The position numbers and the translations under genes are program-made. DNA of 25,727 bases from Obelidium mucronatum. Lineage: Eukaryota > Chytridiomycota > Chytridiomycetes > Chytridiales > Chytriomycetaceae. The notes beneath the pieces were generated by a model that had not been told where the DNA came from, ran no database searches, and saw only the letters and a program-made list of their open reading frames with translations. Shown in pieces: positions 9,513-19,212 of this stretch; position 1 is the first letter of the stretch, and the number at the start of each line of letters is the position of its first letter. The stretch is from assembly GCA_025765595.1 (NCBI GenBank), contig JAIVFH010000344.1, positions 1 to 25,727 on the forward strand. The letters are read 5' to 3'.

Positions 9513-12500
9513 TCAAGCAAGAAGTCTTTTTTGCTGAATATATATTAGCTCAGTAACAAGAGTATATATCACTTCAACCACATTTGAATTGTCCTAAATA
9601 ATCAAATCAGCATTTGTTCTCCATTTCCAAACACCCACATATCACAATTGTACCTGTATCGACGTCACACAATTATACAACCGAGCTTGATCCTGAGAAT
9701 GGATTCCTGAACAATATTTGCCCATAAAGTGCGGGACATACTTGGAACGAAAAAAAAGACAAGTTAGCACGTTCATTCACCCGCATTTATGTTTATACCC
9801 CATGAATGAATAACGCGACATTGCAGGTCATAATCTTTCCCAATGCCCCCGCAATTTCTTCCTTCATAAAGTCATGTTCTTTGGAAACAAGGATACCAAG
9901 AAATAAGTCAATGAAAGGCGTCATCATATGTTTTTGAAAGAATTCCTACATATCCAACAGTTTTTTTTTGTTTAAAAAAAAAGGCTTATATACAGGAAGC
10001 AAATATTTAAGTTACCTTTTGATAGAGCGCACACTTTGAATTCAAGGACTCCAGGCCATTCAAATTATGCCGAAAAACTTCCATATTCCTATCAGAGAAT
10101 GATTTCGCAATCATCTATACAAATAAGAAAAAAGAAGGAACAATCGAAAACTTTTCATTTAATTCGCCTGTCATTCCAAAAAAATAAAAAAAATACAAAC
10201 CTCCAACACTGATGCCACCTCCCTTTCATGCAAAGAAGCCGCCCGACTAACAGAGCTTCCAAAAAAGTGCCGTTGATGAAAAGTCAATAGAATGAATAAA
10301 AGATTGTAGAAATGCAGTTTCAATGATTCGCTTGATGAATCCTATATTTGGCAAAAATTAGAACCACACACCACATACACCACACGCATTAAAAAAAAAA
10401 AAACGAACCTCATGCCCAATGAACGAAAAACTATGCTGACAAAATGCAACCACATGATCTAAAAGCCCCTCTATACTTTTACTCGTATCCTGAACGACGG
10501 CCGTCAAAAACTCCAAAAACTTGCCCAACAATTCCACTTTTTTACTTCTTGCTGTCGTGCCGGTGGCGGCGTAGAACGATGATGCCGCTGCTTCTACACC
10601 TATTGTCACACCTCCAGCAGAAGCAGTGGCAGCTCCTATTGTTTCTACAGGAGACGCAGCGGCTTGCAGCAACCCTCTGGATTCCACCAGTTTCATAAAC
10701 GTCTGCAAAGTCTGTATCACAAGCATCCCATTCTCTCGTGCACTTTGTCGTCGAAGGGATACCTGAAGCGCCAGAGTGAAGTCAAACAAAGCCAGTAACA
10801 TGTCTAAAGGAAGGTGAGGGAAAGGGGGGGTGTTATTCAAAAAAAAATTGTTTGCAACTAAGTTGAGTCTGGGGTTGTTGTAATTTACCAAAGTCTTGCG
10901 AACAGACTTCATACAGTCCAAGAGCTTTCGACACAACACTCTTGACAACCATGTAGACAATGTTTTTCGGGTTCATTGGCTCATTGCTGACGGCTTCCAT
11001 GCATCCGACAAACGATTCAAGTAAATGCTTTGTTTGATTTCGTCCATCCATGTCCAAAGGGTTTACTAGGAACTCTCCTTGATCGTTCCAAAGCGCATGG
11101 AACTGTGACAGTAAAGGCGCATAGAATTCTGAAAGTTGTCCGAACCGAATATTCCATTCCTTAAGTAAAGATTGGTTGGTTATTTAGCAAATCTAAATCT
11201 TTTTAAAAAAAACCATAACTTATTATGTGGTTTTACCTCTTCAGAAACTTTACTAGCCGCTGTTGGCACCACAATTGCCAAAGTCGCAACTTTATACAGG
11301 TTGAATTTACATTCCCGTCCTCCTGCATTACATGATGATCCCAAAGTTCTTGCGATTCCATGAATATCACTCCACAACGGCCGCATTCCAGGAAACCCAA
11401 CAAGACCTGGTCGCACAACCGTTGCAACACTGACAAGCAGTCGACTCGCGGACAATGCCACATTCGGACTGTGCCTCGTTGTTGTTGGCCGAATCGACTG
11501 CTGTGATAGTGGACTCATCATGACAGAATTGGATGCTTGGTCAATGATAGTTGAGACAGATGTATGGAGCAGCGTGTTGAGAAGATTTGAGAATTGTGAT
11601 TGATGGAGCGTTGAATTATGTTGGTTCTCGTACGCATGAACTTGGTATTTCTGGAACCAGTGAATGTATACTCGAAGACATGAATAAAGACCACAGCATC
11701 TACCGATTTGTCAAAAAAACCACACAAAAATATTAATCAGAACCAACGGTGGGGACAAAATCAAAGTTTTCGAACTTACAAGTATTTTCGCGTCTCGTCC
11801 AAATCACAGTCTTTCCGAATACTACTAGTGCTACTATGCACTTTTGACGTTTGAGCCAAGACAAGATTCAAGAGTTCCAAAACGGCTTCAACCAAAGAAC
11901 TCGTGCTCTTCAAATTCTCTTCAAAGTTCCCCAACTCCACAAAGAAATGAGCGAGTTGGCCAACGAGTCGAGAAAGAACCAGCAGATCCTTGTATTTGAA
12001 GGCAAGACCGTTCGTTGCATTTGAGCCGCCGGTATTAGATTGTTGTTGAAGGAGCTGTTGTTGAAGTTGGGCTGAGTAGGATAGGAATAATGACGCAACG
12101 TGTTGGATAATATCAATTGGGTATAGATCTGATATTTTGGCTGCAAAAAAATCTGTTGAGTTACGGCGAACTAGAAAGCCGTTCACCCCTACTTACAAAT
12201 CAGGGCAAGGCCAGAATTTAGAAACAAGTCCCCATCAGACTCCATCGAATGTTCTGCTACTGCTGCTTGGGCAACGTTACTCTGACTACTCCCGATCTCA
12301 AACCCCAATTCCCGAAGATACTTTGGCTCCTCAGACCACAGCAATACACGAATGATTTGCTGTGCAAGTGAAACAAGGCCCTCGCGATACCGTTCTACAT
12401 CTGCTGTTGCGCCTTCCAAATTCCGGGCATTCAAATACTCCACGAAAGCATCCCAAATCTGTAGGCAATCTAAAAATCGATCTGGATTCGGCTGGTTGAA

Positions 12501-13879
12501 TGTGAATTTGAATAAGAGTTGTAGGAATTCGTCTAGAGGGAATAGTTGTTGTTGATGTTGCTGCTGTTGCTGTTGCTGATGTATTGATTCAACGCGTTTC
12601 ATATGGTTCTTGACGAAAGACAGGGCAAGATGTGTCAACTTCAGGGTATATCTGTGTCATGGTTTCAATTTTTAAACGCTTTGAACTTTGGGATGTGTCC
12701 CAAAAAAAAAAAATAGATAACAATTAAAAATAAGGCACTCAACTGATCTTCGTCAGAGTTTGATTGAATACATCGCCGCAAAGAATCCACCAGCCCACCT
12801 CCAACGTGACCCAAAAAGCCAACGACAAAGTCGACCCCAACCAACTGTTTCCTTGAATCACAAAATTCCCCCAGGGCGTTACATGCTTCAACTGATATAT
12901 TCAATGCCGGACAAGATCCCGTATATACTCGAAGTAGTGCTAAGGCTGAAAGCAGGAGTGAATTGATATCATGGACTGACGTTGCTGTATGGGAGGGAAG
13001 TATTCCTGGAGTCGATGATGAGGATGAAGATGGTGATATTTGTAATGAAGAAGCAGACGACGATGACGACAATGTTAGAACAAGGATCTGAATAGCCAGA
13101 ACATACACATGTTCGTGAGACTCGTCTAAACTCCAAGAAATCCCAGATGATGGCGAGACTGGACTGGAAACAGCAGAATACAGATTATTTGAAGCAGATG
13201 TTGGAGTCAATCTCGATGGAGAGGATCCAAGGGCTGGTAATAAATGGGCTGCGACAGCAAAAATGGAATCTGCTGTTGTTGCCCCTCCATTTACAGGAGA
13301 CTTCAAGACAGCCAAACACTCTCGCGTACATTTGAGCAACTCTAATCTAACATCCGGTTCCTGGTGTTGAAATGGGTATAGTTCCAAATAGGCTTTCGTT
13401 ATACGAAATCGAGTCGGCAGGTTCAATTGTGACAGGGCATCAAACATGTTCCATTGACGTGAGGCGTATAAAAGTTTTGCCTGTTTAGAGAGAACCGAAT
13501 ATAGTTTCTCGGCCACAAAGGTTGGTAGGGCAGGATTGGCCAGTAACGACCACAACCTCGACTTTGCATGGAGTTGATCCTCGACACTGAGAAGCGGAAA
13601 GAAGCGCGGCGAAGATAGAGACTTGACGGAAAAATAGAAGTTAAAATTAGATGGAAAACACGTTATTACAGAGGTTGGTTTGGATAGTAGTTTGTAGACG
13701 AGGAGGGCGAAAAACACCAGCTTCGCATCGTCATTCGACCAATCAGATCCAACGGCTGCCAACAGCTGCGACACGTGGGGCACGGCTTCGACTGGTGCTG
13801 CGAGAAGCACGGCCACGGCGGCATTCGAGGCTGGCGTCGGCGCGTTCAAGTGGGAGAGCACAAATTGGCGATCAAACAT
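9513..13879 (-). CDS. XPO6: exportin-6 (importin-beta superfamily nuclear export receptor)
   Basis: The product is 1195 aa from exons 12744-13879 (containing a probable 48-nt intron, 13622-13669), 12197-12651, 11780-12140, 11237-11699, 10889-11159, 10409-10803, 10201-10341, 10016-10114, 9799-9945, 9654-9740 and 9513-9593. All phases agree and the sum is a multiple of three. Similarity to animal exportin-6, recalled from memory, runs the whole length: KRVESIHQ ... EFLQLLFKFTFNQP, SASRLLVSVATVVRP, FRHNLNGLESLNSKCALYQK, and EEIAGALGKIM near the C-terminus. Animal exportin-6 (about 1125 aa) exports actin-profilin from the nucleus in a RanGTP-dependent way; the same role here is inference. A Gln-rich insert lies near 12550-12585. 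One donor (12743) is the non-consensus GTTGAG. Without splicing, the 48-nt intron would only add 16 residues. Confidence 0.9.
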
Positions 13880-13958
13880 AAATGTCTATAAAAGTATAGT
13901 AAAGAATAAAGAGAACTTCTTTTATTTCCTTGTTTGGGTAGAAACTGGTTATCGAGGT

Positions 13959-15010
13959 TTAGAAGCCGACGTTGAATTCTCCGAACCTGCACAGAAACAC
14001 TCGTTAAACATGCATAGAAAAAAAAGCTCGGAACAGATTTAAGATGAGCGTACTTCTCGTAGTAGCCTGGAACTCTCCATTGGCCTCTCTTGATCATCTT
14101 CTCAACAGTGGCATCGATTTCTGGGACAGCCTTAACAACATCGTCAATCTAGAAAGAGAAAAAAGAGCACGAATCAGCACGCAGGAGCTATTTCATAGAT
14201 TCAACGTGGTTTTGTGGAATTTCGCATAAGCAGGCATCCAGAATCATACAACGTTGAAGTTCATCAATTCGGCAAACTCTTCATCCCCCAGGCAATCATT
14301 ATCCAATCACCATCCATCATCGCAGCTATATTGCACAGGCCTCAATCCGCATATCAATCGGGCGCATTATTGAGTTGGCCCCTACTAATTTCTTTTCCTT
14401 GAAGAGTTCAGGGCTCTCCCCTATCTGATGACAACAATTCAAGTCGCAACAACCCTTCCGATCCAGTTGATGCAATTTCAAGCGCTTTGATTAATCCTCC
14501 GACGTCCGCTGAATTCGCTCCTTTTTTCGTTTTTTTTTTTCGTTTGTTCAGATACATACAGTCAATTGGTCAACTGGACGGGCAGTTTCAATGTTGACAA
14601 GGAGATCCTTGAGTTCCACAAGTTCTTGGTTAATGTGAGCTTCAGTGGCCTGGGCAGCAGCAACCTGAAGAGCAATCGATTCAGTCCCATGCGTATTAAA
14701 AAAAAAGGCAAAAAGGCGTTGTTTGACGTACGGCCTTAGCTTCCTGGGCATCAATGACTCTGAGCTGCTCACGCAAGTCGTAGGTGGCTGGCTTGAAGGC
14801 AGAGAAGGCCTTCTCGGCATCGTTCACGATCTTCTTGTTGGAGAGCACCGCGCGGTAGGCCTCGAAGTTGATGGTGGTGCTCTGCTCCTTGAGATCGGCG
14901 ATCTGCTTGGCCAGATCGGTGTGGCGGCGGCGGAAAGCGTTGAGCGACGCGACGGTGTCTGGGCGCAGCGCGGCGGCGAGCTTAGCAAAGTCGACTCGTT
15001 TGGCAGCCAT
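13959..15010 (-). CDS. ATP7: mitochondrial F1Fo ATP synthase subunit d
   Basis: The product is 168 aa from exons 14732-15010, 14560-14664, 14054-14148 and 13959-13986; phases agree. Family hallmarks: VDFAKLAAAL at the N-terminus, the FRRRHTDLAKQIADL helix, INFEAYRAVLSNKKIV, FKPATYDLREQL, and the C-terminal WRVPGYYEKFGEF. Subunit d is part of the peripheral stalk that holds F1 against the membrane sector. Length is typical (about 160-175 aa). No separate presequence is visible, as in many family members. Intron 2 (14149-14559, 411 nt) is far longer than the other introns of this window. The last exon is only 28 nt. The gene lies 79 bp upstream of the XPO6 start on the same strand and is divergent from the 5-phosphatase. 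Confidence 0.95.
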
Positions 15011-15078
15011 TTTTGGTGTTTTCGAGAAGTCAATAAAGTGTAGATAAATAATTAATATTTAAAAAAATAATTAAATAA
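15011..15078. promoter_or_regulatory. 68-bp bidirectional intergenic region between ATP synthase d and the 5-phosphatase
   Basis: This very AT-rich spacer lies between two divergent start codons. It contains TTAATATTTAAAAAAATAAT and an AAATAAAT (15073-15080) that overlaps the ATG at 15079. It is flanked by sharply GC-rich coding sequence on both sides. Regulatory function is inferred from layout. Confidence 0.5.
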
Positions 15079-17531
15079 ATGCAGAACACGCATCAGCCGC
15101 CAAAGCGGCGCCCGCCGCCACCGCCGCCACCGCCGTCCAAGGCGCTGCGCGACAAGGTGCGGGAATTGGCTGTCGGCGAGGCGTTTGCGGCCCCGCTTCA
15201 GCTTCAACAGCAGCCAGTTCAACAACCACTACAGCAGCCACTTCAACAGCAGGCGCCGCCACTGCCCGCGCGCCCCGCCGCGTCCGCGCTGCCAGCGAAG
15301 CCGCCGCCGCCGCCGCTGCTTCCGCCGCGCGCAAACACAAACGCAAACACAAACACGCACACGAAAGCACCGCCAGCAGCAAGTTCAACACCAACGGCAA
15401 CGCAGACGCTGTCGACGCAGGCCGCGTCGCTGTCGCGCGCTGCGCCGGCGCCGCTCGAGACGCTGGCGGCCGCGTGCGTCGAATTCATCCACAGAGGCAG
15501 TCTGCGCTGCTGGGCCGCAAGCGGCCTGCTCGTCGTGACCGTCGGCGAGCGCAACCTGCGTGTGTGCTCGCTGAAGGACCACGCCAGAGAGCTGGGCGTC
15601 TACTCAATGGGGCCCGGCGCCTCCCTCATGAGCGAAAAGAGCTCGGCGTCGCTCTCGTCCACCAGCGGCGGCGCCGCAGACAAGGAATCAGAATCAAAAT
15701 CATCAGCCCTCTGCTTTGTCCCTACCCCGTACATTGAAGACTCCACAAAGCAAGTCTGGCTGGCGCTGCAGGCCGGAGAACTGATATCCCTCGATCTCTC
15801 TAACCTGCCTCAAATCACTCTGCTCGATCGGAAATCAAACGCGCATCAAAGCACAGTCACGCATCTCCTCCCTGTTGCGACAAACCCGCCCGAGATATGG
15901 TCTCTGGATGATCAAGGAGGTCTTCGTGTCTGGAACAGTACCGGCGGATCCAGCAAATTCAGCATCACTCACACTGTCGCGATCATTGGCGAGGAGTCTT
16001 CGAATCGCGTCAAGGCAATCAATTGCCCTTGTCGTCTTGCAGAAATACTTGTGGACATGTGGGGGCAAATTTTTGGAAGTCAATGAGCCGAATTGTGATA
16101 ACTCGAGCAAAGTGTTGAAAGTCAAGATAGATGTGACTGGCACGGCTGCGAATTTCATGTGCTTGAGTGGTGGTGGTGTGGAAGGCGGGCCTGTATACAG
16201 TGGCCATGAAGATGGCAAGATTATTGTTTGGGAGAGCAGCACTTTTACCAAGCGGTATGTAGTTGTGATGGGAATTTACAAAGTGTCTTCCCTCTGTGTT
16301 GTAGAGAGAGGGAAGAATATATGGGCCGGCTTCAGTAATGGAAAAGTGGTTGTTGTGGATACGAGTGTGTGGGATTCATGGGTAATCATGAAAGAATTTG
16401 TAGCCCACAGTGGAAGCGGCGGCACTAGTGTTGTGGGTGCCGTTGTATCTGGTGGAAACACGAATTGCGCTGTTTCGACAATGCTGACAGACGCAAAGAC
16501 TCTTGCAGGGACTGGTAACATGTATGTCATCAGCTGTGCTGAAGATATTGGTCAGATTCGAGTATGGGACGGGTTTCTGACAAAGGACTGGAAAGGTGAA
16601 CTTTGCAATTGATTTGCCGTGAAAGTTCACTGAATTGATCGAAACACTCAAATCCCTCAGACTCATATATGAAAGAACAACAAGATCGATATTGTACATA
16701 CCGAGATATACCCGTCTTTGTTGGATCCTGGAACATTAATGCATCCAAACCAGAATCATTGGAATCGCTACCCTTCTCCCAACAAGTCCTTCACCAATGG
16801 TTCTCCCAATTCCAACCAAACCAACCACAGCAACTCCCCCCACCCTCCATCATTGTGATTGGCTTCCAAGAACTCGTTGACTTGGAATCCAAAAAAGCCA
16901 ACGCCACACAAATCCTAAAAGAAATCACGCGATCAAAAACCACAAAAAGCGACAGCCGATTACAATACTGGCGTGAAAAACTCGTGAACGTGTTGGCTGA
17001 AACGTTACCCAACCTGCACTACCGCCTTCTGGAATGCCACCAACTATTTGGTCTCTTTCAATGCATATTTCTGTTGGAAGACGAGTATTACAAGTGTGCG
17101 CCGGGTTCAATCTCAGTGTCTCAAGTGAAAACGGGGATGGGTGGACTGCATGGGAATAAAGGTGGGATTGGGACGCGAATCGTCGTGGAGGATTCTAGTT
17201 TTTGTTTTGTAAATTGTCATTTGGCGGCTCATCAGAGTCAAGTGAGTGCGAGGAACAATGATGTGGTTAATATACGGGATGGAATCACTTTTGCATCCAT
17301 GAAACAGTTGGATGGTGTTTTCACACAAGGTGGAGATGGAAGTCTGGTTTTGGTGAGTTATTCTTTTCACTCTTTTGTTTTCAGGAGGATTGACATTTTT
17401 TCCAAGGATCATGAAAACGTGTTTTTTAGTGGGGATCTGAATTATAGGATTGATTTACCTCGAGAAACGGTTCTCTCTGAGATTGAACATCGAAATTGGC
17501 CATATTTACTGGTGAGTTTTAACTCGCCTTT

Positions 17532-17567
<36 letters not shown>

Positions 17568-18073
17568 CGCTCCCCACCTCTTAACTTACAAGCAACAAAA
17601 AAAAAAACTCCTTGCAGGAACACGACCAATTATCCATTCAATTGAAAACGAATCCTCAATTCAGTCTTCGTGCATTTTCAGAAGGACCCATCGCATTTGC
17701 ACCTACCTTCAAATATAACCTCAACAGCAACGAATACGATACCTCTGAAAAGAAGCGCGTTCCCGCCTGGTGTGATCGCATCTTGTATAAAAGCAGCGGA
17801 CTCGGAGGTGGTGGTGGTGGTAGTGGTGGTGGTGGGAAAAATAATGTTCTTGGGGCGGGTCAAGATGGAATTCAGTTGGTATCCTACGAACGCGGGGAAT
17901 GCACAATGAGTGATCATCGACCCGTGAGTGCATTGTTTATGGTGCGGATAAAAAAGGTGGATAAAGGCGGGTGGGAAAAGATGAAGGTTGAAGCAAATGG
18001 GGTTGCGAAAGAGCATTTCAGGGGAGTCGCGGAGGAGTGGGTAAGGGTGAGAGGGATTGCTTCCTATTCATAA
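15079..18073 (+). CDS. WD40-repeat inositol polyphosphate 5-phosphatase
   Basis: The product is about 900-911 aa. It begins with a Pro/Gln-rich N-terminus containing an eight-Pro run, continues with a WD40 propeller ([63 protein letters not shown]), and ends with a complete inositol-polyphosphate 5-phosphatase domain. Catalytic motifs are present: [64 protein letters not shown] and MSDHRPV. The family removes the 5-phosphate from phosphoinositides or soluble inositol phosphates. Introns: 16596-16660, 17353-17406 (54 nt, in frame), 17512-17617 (with a T10A29 tract). The reading frame also changes between 15975 and 16043. A phase-compatible intron ending at TTGCAG 16042 may start at 16009 (34 nt) or 15976 (67 nt); a frameshift is the alternative. 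A poly-Gly loop lies near 17808-17835. Confidence 0.93.
17529..17567. repeat. T10A29 homopolymer tract in a 5-phosphatase intron
   Basis: Ten T are followed directly by 29 A inside the intron 17512-17617. This could fold as a T/A hairpin. The exact length is likely to be unstable or misassembled. Confidence 0.85.
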
Positions 18074-18164
18074 CTCATAATAAGAAAAAAGTAAAAAAAA
18101 AAGAAAGGCAGAAGCTTTGTACAGTAATATAACGGTCATTAATTTATTTATTTTTTCTTCTTCT

Positions 18165-19154
18165 TCAAGCACTGTTTGTTGTCGTTTGCTCAAGAAAGCT
18201 GGTGAGGTCCCACTTTGGATAAACTGTTGCAACCTTAAAGAATAAAAGTGAAGTCAGTAAAAAGATTGAAAAAGGGAGGCAAAACCCATTCTCATTTAAA
18301 AATGACTCCCGAACCTTTACATTTGCTGAAGCATTGGTCTTCTTGTCTTTGAGAGAGACTGGTTCACTCAATAGTTCCCGTACAAGAGTTATTTGGGATA
18401 CTAAACGCTCCAATGAAGTAGTTGACGGAAGATTCTGTTGAGCTGCCAAATGCCAAACAAATCAAAGAAAAATAAATAGAATAACGAAACAGTGAGAGAG
18501 CCACTTTAGAATACCAAAAAGACGCGAAAGAGAACTATAAAAAACCGATGTTACCAAGAAGGAACCCATTCAAGTTGTTTGCGACTTCCTCCCGCCGCTG
18601 TTGTGACAGATAGTGGGCCACAGGCGATGAGTGCGGGTCTGCATAGGCAAGAAGAGGGACCAAATCCTGCAGAGAATCAAGGTACTTTTGGTCGAGAAGC
18701 GCGTACTGCGCCAGCTCTAGAAGGGAGAAGGCCGTCAGAAACCGCCACAACGCAAACACGGCGCCAAACCTTCCTCCGCAAAGCGAAGCGCGGCGCCCGC
18801 ATCCCCGGCGCGCACCAGCTCGACAAACACCTGCGAATGCAGCAGAAACGCGGCGTCCGTCGCCTGTGTAACGCGCGCCGCCTGTGTAACCTGGCCGCAC
18901 GCGCCGGCGCCGACCGCCGCCAGCGCGCCATCCAGCCGCCCGCGCAGCACCGCGTCCTTCAGCGACCGGCGCGCGCCCGCCGCCGCGTCGCCCATTTCCA
19001 CGTCGCCGCCGTCGCCGCTCTCGGCCGCAAACGCCGCCAGCGTGGCTCCGAAGCAGCCGTGCGCGAGGTACTCGCGGATCAGCGCCCGCAGCACCAGCGA
19101 TGAGTCATCCACGGGCGTCGAGGACGACGCGTCAAGCCCGGCATCGGAAATCAT
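18165..19154 (-). CDS. LisH-CTLH-CRA domain protein (GID8/RanBPM family)
   Basis: The product is 247 aa from exons 18770-19154, 18555-18716, 18315-18442 and 18165-18233; phases agree. Order: LisH helix pair (LVLRALIREYLAHGCFGATL), CTLH (RRSLKDAVLRGRLDGALAAV ... FVELVRAGDAGAALRFAEEE), CRA (VPLLAYADPHSSPVAHYL ... VANNLNGFLL), and a C-terminal YPKWDL resembling the YPKMTDL of GID8. Proteins of this fold build the CTLH/GID ubiquitin ligase scaffold. The lack of a SPRY domain and the length favour GID8/TWA1 over RanBP9, but the subtype is not certain. The 53-nt intron 18717-18769 was chosen because it joins the CTLH helix exactly. The 81-nt intron 18234-18314 has no in-frame stop. Exon 1 is extremely GC-rich. 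The gene is divergent from GPCR 2 and convergent with the 5-phosphatase. Confidence 0.87.
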
Positions 19155-19212
19155 TTTTTTTTAATTTTTTTATATTTACAAATAAATAATATTCTCTTTT
19201 CTGATTTGGCAC
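19155..19212. promoter_or_regulatory. 58-bp bidirectional intergenic region between the GID8-like gene and GPCR 2
   Basis: A T-rich half faces the GID8-like gene, and an AAATAAATAATATTC half (AAATAAAT at 19180-19187) faces the receptor. Its length and the shared 8-mer match the other two divergent spacers. Function is inferred. Confidence 0.5.

Noticed and set aside
14044..14402. Plus-strand frames over ATP synthase d exon 3 and its long intron
   Set aside because: They are antisense shadow frames. The minus-strand splice model accounts for the coding exon.
14149..14559. Box C/D snoRNA in the long ATP synthase d intron (TGATGA-like strings)
   Set aside because: C- and D-box-like strings occur but not in the right order, spacing and terminal pairing.
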